Assembly (NCBI GenBank): GCA_964564695.1
Contig: CAZMCC010000006.1
Span: 6,280 to 70,279, forward strand
Length of the DNA: 64,000 nt
Direction of reading: 5' to 3'
From: CAZMCC01 sp964564695
GTDB taxonomy: Bacteria; Planctomycetota; Phycisphaerae; Phycisphaerales; UBA1924
The notes below the pieces were generated by a model, which saw only the letters and a list, made by a program, of their open reading frames with translations, was not told the DNA's origin and made no database searches. Below, in pieces: positions 39,117 to 46,984 of the stretch. A program made the position numbers and the translations under genes. Positions within the stretch are counted from its first letter, which is position 1, and each line of letters starts with the position of its first letter.

Positions 39117-39279
39117 AAGTGACGGGCTCGGGGGCGGGGGGGCGCCATCACCGGGGGTTCTTCCCCATAACTACAGGCAATCTCGGTGGTTGGGATGCGT
39201 TGACCCTCTCATCCGCGCGACCTTCAATTAGGCAACCCGAGCGCGGGGCTTGGAAAGGCCGCCGCGACTGGAACCAGAC

Positions 39280-39570
39280 ATGCACACGCTCGCGTTTATT
39301 CAGAACATCGGCATGACGGAGTGGATCATCATCGGGATGATCGCTTTGCTGCTTTTCGGGCGTCGTCTCCCCGAGGTCGGGCGCAGCCTCGGCAAGGGAA
39401 TCGTCGAGTTCAAGCGCGGGCTCAAGGACATCGACACCGACCTCGACACCGCGACCAACCGCCCCACCCCGGCCGCGACCACGGGCCACACGACGACGCT
39501 CCCGCCCGCGTCCGTCACGGCCCCCCCGCCCCAGGCCGAGCAGCGCGTCAGCCGCAGCGACAACCCATAA
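39280..39570 (+). CDS. tatA: Sec-independent protein translocase TatA/TatE-like
   Basis: Pore-forming subunit of twin-arginine export. 96 residues. Short N-terminal transmembrane helix (MTEWIIIGMIALLLF), the hinge FGRRLPEVGRSLGKGI, an amphipathic helix (VEFKRGLKDIDTDLDTA) and a disordered Thr/Pro tail. The ATG at 39280 is used. No tatB or tatC nearby. The downstream spacer holds GAGCCGCGAGCGCAAGCGAGCGG, a repeat string also met near 46.97 and 49.43 kb. Confidence 0.9.
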   Translation: MHTLAFIQNIGMTEWIIIGMIALLLFGRRLPEVGRSLGKGIVEFKRGLKDIDTDLDTATNRPTPAATTGHTTTLPPASVTAPPPQAEQRVSRSDNP

Positions 39571-39634
39571 GAGCCGCGAGCGCAAGCGAGCGGTGAATCA
39601 CAACGCGTCGGGCGCGATCCGGTAGCATGTCTCC

Positions 39635-41875
39635 ATGCTCCCCTTCCTTGCCGCCGCGCTGATCCTGTCCGCCCAGGACTCTCCCAGGCCCTCCCCCCCC
39701 AACGAGCCCCTCCCCGACCTGGTCGTCACCCGCGACGACACGGCCATCGACCGCTCGTGCCGCGTCGTGATCGCGCCGGGGACGGTCATCGCCGACTCGA
39801 ACAACGACGGCGTGCTCCACATCACGGGGACGAACGTGACGATCGAGTTCGCCGAGGGCTCGGTGCTCCGCGGCTCGCCGATGGCGGCCGCGCCGGACAG
39901 CTACAACGGCACGGGGATCCGCATCACCGGCGTCGACGGCGTGACGCTCCGCGGCGCCCGCGTCAGCGGGTTCAAGGTCGGCATCCGCGCGACCAAGGCC
40001 GACGAGCTCACCATCGAGCTCGCGGACATCGCCGACAACTTCCGCCGGCACCTGCGCTCGACGCCGGATGCCGAGGACCAGAGCGACTGGCTCTGGCCGC
40101 ACGCCAACGACAAGGACGAGTGGGCGACGAACTACGGCTGCGCGATCAAGGTGGAGGATTCGTACAGCGTGGCGGTGCGCAACTGCCGCGTGCGGGACAC
40201 GCAGAACGGGCTGATTCTCGACCGCGTGAGCCGCTCGAGCGTGTACGACAACGACTTTTCCTATCTGTCTGGCTGGGGCGTCGCGATGTGGCGCTCGACG
40301 AGGAACACGGTCACGCGCAACGCGCTGGACTTCTGCATCCGCGGCTACTCCCACGGCAATTACAACCGCGGGCAGGACTCGGCCGGCCTGCTCATGTTCG
40401 AGCAGTGCTCGGACAACCTCATCGCCGAGAACTCCATCACGCACGGGGGCGACGGCATCTTCGGATTCGCGGGCAAGGAGGCCCTGGGCGAGGGCGGCGA
40501 CGACCCGAAGATTCCGGCCGCACCCCCGGGGTTCAACCACGGGCGTACCGGCTGCAACGACAACACGATCATCGGCAACGACCTGTCGTACGCCGCGGCC
40601 CACGGGCTGGAGATGACGTTCTCGTTCGGCAACCTCGTCGTCAACAACCGGCTCGTCGGCAACGCGATCTGCGGCGTGTGGGGCGGCTATTCGCAGGAAT
40701 CCACGATCGCGCATAACACGATCGAGGACAACGGCCTGCCCGGCACGCGCGAGGGCGGCGGGATCAATATCGAGCACGGGTTCGCGAACCAGATCTCGTT
40801 CAACACGTTCGCCCGCAACACGGTGGCGATCGCGCTGTGGTCCGACGAGGACGCGGGGATCCGGGCGCTGCCGTGGGCCAAGGCGAACTACAAGGGCTCG
40901 CGCTCGAACGAGATCAGCGACAACCGGTTCGACGCCGACGGGCTGGCGCTGCGGCTGAGCAAGACCGGCGGCACGACATGGCTGAGGAACACCGTGGCGA
41001 ATATCGAGAAGCCCGTCGAGCAGGACGCCGAGTCGACGCTCGACGAGCGCGGCGGCCAGCCGATGTCCATCCCCCCCGCCGACGCCCGCGGCGTGCAGGG
41101 CGAACGGCGCCCCGTGGGCGCTCGGGCCGCGCTCGCGGGGCGCGAGCACATGGTGATGGGCGAATGGGGGCCGTGGGACCACGAGCGGCCGATGGTGCGG
41201 GTCGGCTCGCGCGGCGGGAGCTTTGTCAGCTACGAGGTCTACGGCGCGAAGGGGCCGGTGACGACGGACATGTACGGCGAGGGAGTCTCGATCGAGGCGC
41301 CGCCGCCGGACGCCGGGGCCGGGGCGCCGTGGCGCGTGACGTTCACGCATCCGTCGATGGGCGTGATGTCGGTGAACGCGAAGGTCACGGCGCCGGGGAT
41401 GGCCGATCCGTTCCGTGTGAGCACGACGTTGATCTCGACGCTGTGGTCGGCGACGTTCTTCGCGACCGACAAGGACCCGCGTGAGGATCTCGCGGCGTAC
41501 CGCTCGGCCGCGGCGGGGCCCGGAGCGTCCCGCACGGAACTGAACGTGCTCGACCTGGCGTATGGGCACGGCGGGCCGACGAACGCGCTGAAGCTCGACA
41601 ACGCGGGGGCGCTGAAGGCGGATCACTTCGGCATGATCGCCACGACCACGATCCCGCTCACCAAGGGGCGGTGGCGGATCACGACGCTCTCGGACGACGG
41701 CGTGCGGGTGCTGGCCGACGGGAAGCCGGTCATCGAGAATTGGACCTGGCACGCCCCGACCACGGACAACGGCATCCTGACGCTCGACGCGGACCGCGAG
41801 GTGGCGTTTACGGTGGAGCACTTTGAGTTGGACGGGTACAGCGTGCTGAAGTTTGACATCGAGCGGGCGGACTGA
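39635..41875 (+). CDS. Secreted parallel beta-helix protein with C-terminal PA14-like domain
   Basis: 746 residues with a short signal peptide (MLPFLAAALILSAQ). Residues about 35-480 consist of beta-helix coils typical of NosD/pectate-lyase-like folds (GVTLRGARVSGFKVGIRATKADELTIELADI, VAVRNCRVRDTQNGLILDRVSRSSVYDNDFSYL, QESTIAHNTIEDNGL, INIEHGFANQISFNTFARNTVAIALW). The last about 110 residues form a PA14-like carbohydrate-binding module (LTKGRWRITTLSDDGVRVLADGKPVIENWTWH, HFELDGYSVLKFDIERAD). Probably cell-surface polysaccharide binding or degrading; no catalytic residues assigned. Confidence 0.78.
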   Translation: MLPFLAAALILSAQDSPRPSPPNEPLPDLVVTRDDTAIDRSCRVVIAPGTVIADSNNDGVLHITGTNVTIEFAEGSVLRGSPMAAAPDSYNGTGIRITGVDGVTLRGARVSGFKVGIRATKADELTIELADIADNFRRHLRSTPDAEDQSDWLWPHANDKDEWATNYGCAIKVEDSYSVAVRNCRVRDTQNGLILDRVSRSSVYDNDFSYLSGWGVAMWRSTRNTVTRNALDFCIRGYSHGNYNRGQDSAGLLMFEQCSDNLIAENSITHGGDGIFGFAGKEALGEGGDDPKIPAAPPGFNHGRTGCNDNTIIGNDLSYAAAHGLEMTFSFGNLVVNNRLVGNAICGVWGGYSQESTIAHNTIEDNGLPGTREGGGINIEHGFANQISFNTFARNTVAIALWSDEDAGIRALPWAKANYKGSRSNEISDNRFDADGLALRLSKTGGTTWLRNTVANIEKPVEQDAESTLDERGGQPMSIPPADARGVQGERRPVGARAALAGREHMVMGEWGPWDHERPMVRVGSRGGSFVSYEVYGAKGPVTTDMYGEGVSIEAPPPDAGAGAPWRVTFTHPSMGVMSVNAKVTAPGMADPFRVSTTLISTLWSATFFATDKDPREDLAAYRSAAAGPGASRTELNVLDLAYGHGGPTNALKLDNAGALKADHFGMIATTTIPLTKGRWRITTLSDDGVRVLADGKPVIENWTWHAPTTDNGILTLDADREVAFTVEHFELDGYSVLKFDIERAD

Positions 41876-41970
41876 GGCCGGGTCAGCGGGTGAGGCGGCC
41901 TGAATCGGCCCGTTTTCCGGCGGGGCGGGGGCTCCACTTTTTGCGACTTCCCGCATAGACTTGGCCCGAC

Positions 41971-42045
41971 GCCGAGGTAGCTCAGCTGGTTTAGAGCGCT
42001 GGATTCATAACCCGCAGGTCGGCGGTTCGAGTCCGCCCCTCGGCA
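41971..42045 (+). tRNA. tRNA with CAU anticodon (elongator Met most likely)
   Basis: 75 bases. Acceptor GCCGAGG/CCTCGGC and discriminator A. D arm GCTC...GAGC. Anticodon loop TTCATAA. T arm GGCGG-TTCGAGT-CCGCC. The anticodon stem CTGGA/CCCGC pairs poorly (two clear mismatches), which may be an assembly error or real irregularity. CAU could also be read as tRNA-Ile2 after lysidine modification. Confidence 0.85.
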
Positions 42046-42192
42046 TTTTCGCACCCGACCGCACGACGACGCATCCCGTCGTCTAACCCTTTCAAATGCA
42101 ACGACTTGGACCGCCCGGGTGATCCATCCCGGGAATGGGTCGGCTGCGCCTCGCCGCGCCCGTCGGCACGCTCCCGTGCAACGAGTGCGGGC

Positions 42193-42665
42193 CTAGGTGC
42201 GGGGGGTGCTCCGATGCGGCTGCGGCTTTGCCGTCCGTTCCCGTGGCCTTCTGGCGCTGCTCCGCCGGGCCAAGCGCGTGGGGTGCGGGCAAGTGTCGAG
42301 CGTGGCCGACAGGTCGTGCATCCGGGTGTGGGCGTACAGACCGATCGTCAGGGCCGGGGTCGAGTGACGGGCCAGCTCCTGCGCGACCTTACGGACGCCC
42401 CTGACTCGACCACCTGCGAGATGAACGTGTGCCGGAGGCCGTGGAAGTCGACCACGCGGCCGGAGGCGTCGACGGGCGCCAGGAAAGTCGGACGCCTCGC
42501 CAGCCCGGCTCGCCACCATGCTCGATGAAGAGCGCAGCGGCGACGCCTTGCTGGTAATCGACGGCGGGGGAGCGCCTTACGCCCGCTGGCAGAGAAGCGG
42601 CTGCGAAACTTGCTGCGGTTGCGCTGAATGCCGCGCTGCCTTGGGCGGTTGTCGTCACCACACAA
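42193..42665 (-). pseudogene. Frameshifted tyrosine integrase remnant next to tRNA-Met
   Basis: Two overlapping minus-strand frames give the two halves of an integrase catalytic domain. One (to 42348) reads FLAPVDASGRVVDFHGLRHTFISQVVESGASV, with the HxLRHT motif. The other (from about 42400 to 42193) continues KVAQELARHSTPALTIGLYAHTRMHDLSATLD, with the H and Tyr motifs. They are separated by a frameshift near 42395-42400. The N-terminal DNA-binding part is missing. The place, about 150 bases beyond the tRNA-Met 3' end, marks an old integration site. Confidence 0.72.
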
Positions 42666-42732
42666 CGAGATGGTTCCGGGTCATTGATACAAGAGTTGGG
42701 CAGCGACTCGGGGGGAGCGAACGGATTCGACC

Positions 42733-43194
42733 GTGGAGGTGGAACGTCCGTCTGAAATCGCGATAAGCGACGTCGTTCCGGTGTTGGGAATCAACGTTCC
42801 AGCTCAACCATCTCGCTCGCTCCTGAGGGCACTCGCCAATCTGAAAACCATTGATGGGGTAGCACGAGCAACAAGAGCGAAGAGTATCAGCACGTTTCCC
42901 GATGTTGTGGAGCACGTCTGGGACAGCTACGTCGGCGACACGGACTCGCGTGCCCGGGCCGAGGTTCTGAAACGTCTGGGGAGGGAAGAGGCTGCGCTGA
43001 TCGTCGGCGGCGTGCCCAGCTCAACATTGCCCGGCCCGGATGAGCAGAGCGTTGTATCCGCGCTGATCGAACGTGACGTGCTCAGCCTCCGGAAGGAGCG
43101 GTTATTCTTTCGCCATGATCTGATTGGTGATTGGGCGCGACTTCTTACTCTAATCGAGGCCGGCGAGAGCCCTCCCGGCTCTTATCCTGTCCTC
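42733..43194 (+). pseudogene. Truncated STAND/NACHT-like NTPase fragment
   Basis: About 154 residues fused in frame to the next gene. The part TIDGVARATRAKSISTFPDVVEHVWDSYV, LGREEAALIVGGVPSSTLPGPDEQSVVSALIERDVLSLRKERLFFRHDLIGDWARL resembles the region after the NTPase core of large bacterial STAND proteins, many of which are antiphage defence sensors (FxHDLxGDWAR motif). The Walker motifs and everything N-terminal are gone, and the frame runs into an unrelated protein. The DNA is less GC-rich than its neighbours. Identification is by pattern memory. Confidence 0.5.
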
Positions 43195-43662
43195 ATGCCC
43201 GCCGAGTTCCCCACCACTCCCGTATCGGTCACCCTGCTCGGCCTCTGTGTGCCGCACGATCCACTCAAGACCTACGCCCAGGAATTCCTCGCACTCCTCG
43301 CCCGCGTCTGGCCCATCCTCAAGGCCAACAGCATCCCCAACCCCGGCATCAACTGGGCCGTCTACGACGCCGGCGGCGGCGTATTCGCCGGCGTCGAAAC
43401 CCGCGAGCCCGATGCGCACAACCCCTCCACCCCGGCCGACCCCGCCGCCCTCGGCCTCGAACTCAAGCCCATCCATCTCACCCACTACGCCCAGTGCCTC
43501 CACGTCGGCCCCTACCGCGACATCCCCACCACCGGCGCCGAACTCAACCGCGCCATCATCACCCAGGGCCACCGCCCCGCCTGGCCGCTCATCGAGATCT
43601 ACGGCCACTACACCCCCGACGAAACCAAACTCGAAACCCTGATCCTCCGCGCGATCACCTGA
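43195..43662 (+). CDS. GyrI-like small-molecule-binding protein
   Basis: 155 residues from ATG 43195, where base composition and similarity change. Pattern of GyrI/AraC effector-binding domains: INWAVYDAGGGVFAGVETRE, LKPIHLTHYAQCLHVGPYRDIPTTGAELNRAIITQGHRPAWPLIEIYGHYTPDETKLETLILRAI. Stand-alone proteins of this type bind hydrophobic or toxic small molecules. The longer frame from 42733 is read as an accidental fusion to an island remnant. Confidence 0.75.
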   Translation: MPAEFPTTPVSVTLLGLCVPHDPLKTYAQEFLALLARVWPILKANSIPNPGINWAVYDAGGGVFAGVETREPDAHNPSTPADPAALGLELKPIHLTHYAQCLHVGPYRDIPTTGAELNRAIITQGHRPAWPLIEIYGHYTPDETKLETLILRAIT

Positions 43663-43710
43663 CCGCCCACCCCCCACTCCCCCACCCCTCATCCCCCGCG
43701 AGGCGCCCCC

Positions 43711-44172
43711 ATGTTCGAGAACTTCTCCGACCGCGCCCGCAAAGTCATCGTGCTCGCCAACAAGCACGCCGAGCGCCTCAACGACCCCCTCATCGGCTCC
43801 GAGCACATCCTCCTGGCCCTCATCGACGTCGACGGCGGCTTCGCCTCCGTCGCGCTCAACGCCACCGGCGTCGACATCCCCGCGCTCCGCCGCGAGATCG
43901 AACTCGCCGTTCTTCAGGCCCGCCGCGACGCCGTCGCATCGGTCGACGACTCCATCCCCACCGCCGCGTTCCCGATGTTGGGCAAGGAACTCGTCGAGCA
44001 CGCGATCGAAGAGACCCACGCCATGAATCGCATACAGGTCGGCACCGAGCACCTGCTCCTCGCGGTGCTCCGCGAGCCCGACGGGCGGGGCGCCCGGGCC
44101 CTCATCAGCCGCGGCCTCACGCTCGCCGGTGTCCGCGCCAAGGTCCTCGAAGTTGTCCGCGCAACTCCCTGA
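43711..44172 (+). CDS. Stand-alone Clp N-terminal (double repeat) domain protein
   Basis: 153 residues containing both Clp N repeats: FSDRARKVIVLANKHAERLNDPLIGSEHILLALIDVDGG and LGKELVEHAIEETHAMNRIQVGTEHLLLAVLREPDGRGARALISRGL. These are the substrate/adaptor-binding N domain of ClpA/ClpC without the AAA ATPase modules. Stand-alone forms (ClpS-like or ClpC4-like) may present or protect substrates. No ATPase gene is adjacent. The start ATG 43711 follows the GyrI-like gene by 48 bases. Confidence 0.87.
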   Translation: MFENFSDRARKVIVLANKHAERLNDPLIGSEHILLALIDVDGGFASVALNATGVDIPALRREIELAVLQARRDAVASVDDSIPTAAFPMLGKELVEHAIEETHAMNRIQVGTEHLLLAVLREPDGRGARALISRGLTLAGVRAKVLEVVRATP

Positions 44173-44202
44173 CATGCTCAAGCCCCACGCGGCTTGAGCA
44201 TG
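44173..44202. repeat. CATGCTCAAGCC inverted repeat, copy 2
   Basis: Arms 44173-44184 and 44191-44202 pair over 12 bp with a 6-base loop, directly after the Clp N-domain stop. Right flank CCACCC. It could act as a terminator-like hairpin for that gene. Confidence 0.7.
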
Positions 44203-44230
44203 CCACCCGTGAGATCCCGTACTCTTGGGC

Positions 44231-44746
44231 ATGCCGCTCCCTCCACGTCTCAAGCGCGAATTCGACGCCGTCCTGTTCACCACGGCCTTCTTCGGCGTGT
44301 GGATCGGGACGCTGTTCGTCATCAAGTGCCTGCTGCTGGCGCAGTACAGCGCGAGCGGCTACGACGTCGGCAAGGCCGCGTTCGGCGTGCTGCTGCTGGC
44401 CAAGGTGGTCGTCGTCCTCGAGCGCGTGCCGCTGGGCTCGCGGGCCGCGGCCGCCGCACGACCGGCGTGGGTCGACGTGCTCATGCGCACGGCCTTCTAC
44501 GCCGTAGGCGTGTTCATCGCGCTGCTCATCGAGCGCGGGCTCCGCGGCATGAGCCAGCACGACGGCTTCCTCCCGGCGATCGAAGCCGACTTCCGGCGCG
44601 CCGGCGCCCACCACATCGCCGCGAACGCGATCAGCATCACCGGCGGCCTGCTCGTCTTCAACGCCCTGTGCGTGGTGCGGCGGAACCTCGGCCACGGCGC
44701 TCTCCGCACAATGTTTCTCGCGCCGACGCCGCGCGAGGCCAAATAA
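44231..44746 (+). CDS. Four-helix inner membrane protein
   Basis: 171 residues (ATG 44231; a TTG at 44225 is possible). Four hydrophobic segments: VLFTTAFFGVWIGTLFVIKCLLL, AAFGVLLLAKVVVVLERVPLG, VLMRTAFYAVGVFIALLIERG and ISITGGLLVFNALCVV. The N-terminus is basic (PPRLKREFD), predicting it inside. No named family recognised. Confidence 0.65.
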   Translation: MPLPPRLKREFDAVLFTTAFFGVWIGTLFVIKCLLLAQYSASGYDVGKAAFGVLLLAKVVVVLERVPLGSRAAAAARPAWVDVLMRTAFYAVGVFIALLIERGLRGMSQHDGFLPAIEADFRRAGAHHIAANAISITGGLLVFNALCVVRRNLGHGALRTMFLAPTPREAK

Positions 44747-44816
44747 GAGCCGGAAGCGGAAGCGACTGGCCACGGAGACGTGGCTCACGCGGGCGACATC
44801 GGCGTGGCGCATTGCG

Positions 44817-45479
44817 TCACCTGCTGCAGTGCGAGAGCCTGAACACGCGGCCGGGGGGCGGGGCGCTGTCGTTGAGGGGGATGTCGGCGGGGGGTGGGTT
44901 GGCGGGTGACGACGGCGCGGGAGGAGTGATGTTGGGTTGAGCGGGCAGTGATGCTGGGGAGATCCGAATCTTCGCAAGCTCAGGTCCGGCGTCGGGGGAG
45001 GGAGGCGCTGGCGCTGTCGGAGTTGGGGGTTGTGATTGTGCGTGTGGTGTGCCGAGGCTTGAAGAAGGAGTAGAAGAGGGAGCCCTCACCCTGCCCCCCC
45101 ACACCTCTCCCTCCGCCACCCCACCAGAGCCGGAGGGAGAGTGGGGAGGTTGGGGTGTCGGGACCCGGACCTTCGCGGACTCAGGTCCGGCGTCCACGGA
45201 GCGCGGGGTGGGCGGGGGAGTTGGGGGCGGCGGGGTGGGCGGAGGCCCGGCGCTGACGCTCCGGGTTCGTTGGGACGGGGCGGTTGGCGCGAGGCGCATG
45301 ATGGCGGCGGCGGCGAGGCGGCGTTCGCGGAGGTGGGCCTTTTTGTCGTTGAGGAGGGAGACGAGGGTGTTGAAGGCCGTGCGGATAGCGGCGGTGAGTT
45401 CGTCGAGGGGGATGATGTCGGCGAGGGTGAGTGTGGGGATGGGGATGGCGGCGGCGGATGTGGGAGTGTGGTGTGCCAT
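44817..45479 (-). CDS. Repeat-associated small protein B (paralogue of 37228-37920)
   Basis: From ATG 45479: MAHHTPTSAAAIPIP, then ELTAAIRTAFNTLVSLLNDKKAHLRERRLAAAAIMRL, closely matching protein A over about 62 residues. The remaining about 155 residues are Pro/Ser-rich and include two copies of the 33-base element translated as DAGPESAKVRV and DAGPELAKIRI. The upstream bases AAGAGGGAAGTTGGTAAGTACGG are also identical to copy A. Probably only the N-terminal core is functional. Confidence 0.5.
   Translation of the reverse strand: MAHHTPTSAAAIPIPTLTLADIIPLDELTAAIRTAFNTLVSLLNDKKAHLRERRLAAAAIMRLAPTAPSQRTRSVSAGPPPTPPPPTPPPTPRSVDAGPESAKVRVPTPQPPHSPSGSGGVAEGEVWGGRVRAPSSTPSSSLGTPHAQSQPPTPTAPAPPSPDAGPELAKIRISPASLPAQPNITPPAPSSPANPPPADIPLNDSAPPPGRVFRLSHCSR
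44961..44993. repeat. 33-base palindromic element, copy 2 (diverged)
   Basis: GATCCGAATCT-TCGCAAGCTC-AGGTCCGGCGTC. The left arm has changed, so the stem is weakened. It is read in frame in small protein B as DAGPELAKIRI. Confidence 0.65.
45162..45194. repeat. 33-base palindromic element, copy 3
   Basis: GACCCGGACCT-TCGCGGACTC-AGGTCCGGCGTC with an intact 8-bp stem. In frame in small protein B as DAGPESAKVRV. Confidence 0.8.
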
Positions 45480-46009
45480 GCGGGTATTTTCGCGCGCGGC
45501 GGGTTTTGTGCAAGAGGGAAGTTGGTAAGTACGGAAATCTGCGCGCAAATGCGCTTGTTAGTACACGTTTGTGTGGGGGATGGGGCCTGACGTCGGGGAA
45601 GGGCGATGCCCCGCACAATACCGTGTCTCTTTCCCCGACCGCCTTCATCCGCGGAAGGGCCGTGCCATCGAAGTCGATTCCTCCGACTTCGATGTGTTTG
45701 AAACCTGGCGATCACATCGAAGTCCGAAGCGGACATTGATGGCAGGCCGGGCGCGGTTGGTTGCGGAGCCGTGGAGGAGGAAGAGGAATCGAGCCCTCCC
45801 TCGCCAAAGGCAGCGAGGGAGAAGGGGAAGGCGCCTTCCCCCGCGCATGCTCGGCTGAACGCCGAGCAAGCACTCCCCCTCCGCCCCCACACGTTGCGGA
45901 GGGGGACCTTCGGCGCCGAGGGCATTGACGTTCCCGGCATAGGAAGTATGCTCGACGTGTTGCGCACCACACCGCGGGGAGTTGGGGCGATAACTCAGGA
46001 GTTCGGCCC
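45480..46009. other. 530-base intergenic region with palindromes and a promoter
   Basis: No gene seen. It holds the shared flank of small protein B, a perfect 11-bp inverted repeat CATCGAAGTCG (45666-45676 with 45684-45694), and CCTCCCTCGC/GCGAGGGAG pairs near 45795-45820. Close to its right end is a good promoter for the next gene. Confidence 0.6.
45925..45952 (+). promoter_or_regulatory. Sigma-70-type promoter before the VPAPGA protein gene
   Basis: TTGACG 45925-45930 and TATGCT 45947-45952 with a 16-base spacer. The -10 is preceded by GGAAG, as in the phage motif GGGAAGTATGCG. About 58 bases before the ATG. Confidence 0.5.
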
Positions 46010-46615
46010 ATGCGTACGTTGCTGCCCATCGCCATCGCGGCGTCGATCACCCCCTGCGCGCTGGCCGATCTCATCGGCATCGGCGGCGGCGGCATCATCC
46101 TCGAGCCCAACCCCCCGATCAATACGCCGATCCCCGGCGCGGTCACCGCCACCGTCGTCCAAGGCTTCAACGAGCAGCAGAATGTGACGCTCCCCGGCGC
46201 GCTCACCGTCTTCGACCTCACGACCGCCGCGCCCGCGGTCATCGCACCGGGAACGGTCGTCTCGAGCCACTTTGTCTACTTTGATCCCGCGGAGAGCGGC
46301 TCGGTCCAGGTTTCCGTCGGCGTCGACGCGGTCATCATCGGCGTCATCTTCGACGACACGGGCATGGACTCGACCCACTCGCTCTTCGCTCGCGCGGGGC
46401 TCAACTACCCGGGCTTCATCGCCGCCTACGGCCTTGAGCTTTCGACCGACTCGGTCACCTTTTTCTCTCCCAACGTCGTGCGCTTCACGGCCACGGCCGC
46501 CAACCCGGGCGACCACTTCCGCATCATCACGGCCGGCGTCCCCGCCCCCGGCGCGTTCGCCACGGCGCTCGCGCTCATGACCGTCGGCACGCGCCGATCG
46601 CGCCGCGCGGTGTGA
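46010..46615 (+). CDS. Secreted protein with VPAPGA-type C-terminal sorting signal
   Basis: 201 residues. Signal peptide MRTLLPIAIAASITPCALA. Beta-rich body (AVTATVVQGFNEQQNVTLPGALTVFDL, VSSHFVYFDPAESGSVQVSVGVDAVIIGVIF, RFTATAANPGDHFRI). The C-terminus GVPAPGAFATALALMTVGTRRSRRAV is a short PAPGA motif, hydrophobic helix and Arg cluster, the layout of PEP-CTERM-like exosortase targets in planctomycetes. Exported and probably surface-linked. Function unknown. Confidence 0.72.
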   Translation: MRTLLPIAIAASITPCALADLIGIGGGGIILEPNPPINTPIPGAVTATVVQGFNEQQNVTLPGALTVFDLTTAAPAVIAPGTVVSSHFVYFDPAESGSVQVSVGVDAVIIGVIFDDTGMDSTHSLFARAGLNYPGFIAAYGLELSTDSVTFFSPNVVRFTATAANPGDHFRIITAGVPAPGAFATALALMTVGTRRSRRAV

Positions 46616-46710
46616 ACGCGGCGATGCGAACCGGAAGCGGAAGGGCCCGGCCACGGGTGCGCCCGTCGATCCGGCGCGTCAAGGCAACCGGTTGCTCCCG
46701 CGGCCCGGAA

Positions 46711-46960
46711 GCAGTTCACCACGGAGGACACGGGGAACACGGGGGAAGACAGGAGCGGATTCACCGCAGAGGCGCAGAGGGCGCGGAGGAAGGCATGAAG
46801 CGATTCACCGCGGAGATCGCGGAGAGCGCGGAGGGAGGCGGGGACTTGGACTTGAAATCAAACTCCTGCCTCACTCCGTGTCCTCCGTGTTCTCCGTGGT
46901 GAAAGGCCTTTCCTCCGCGACCTCTGCGCCGCTGCGGTGAGTTCTCTTCGACGAAGATCA
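46711..46960. repeat. Intergenic repeat of CACGGAGG/CACCGCGGAG type
   Basis: The 369 bases between the VPAPGA gene and the acetyltransferase hold no gene. Most is built of variants of CACGGAGGACACGGGGAACACGG and CACCGCAGAGGCGCAGAGG, ending in their complements (TCCGTGTTCTCCGTGGTGAA), so the whole can form a long imperfect hairpin. The same family fills 49190-49400. At the right end is CACTCGCTTGCGCTCGCGGCTC, the complement of the string after tatA. Confidence 0.75.
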
Positions 46961-46984
46961 TTCACTCGCTTGCGCTCGCGGCTC

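Noticed and set aside
43195..43662. Reading 42733-43662 as one genuine two-domain protein
   Set aside because: The N-terminal part lacks its NTPase core, composition changes at about 43190, and the GyrI-like part has its own ATG and complete domain.
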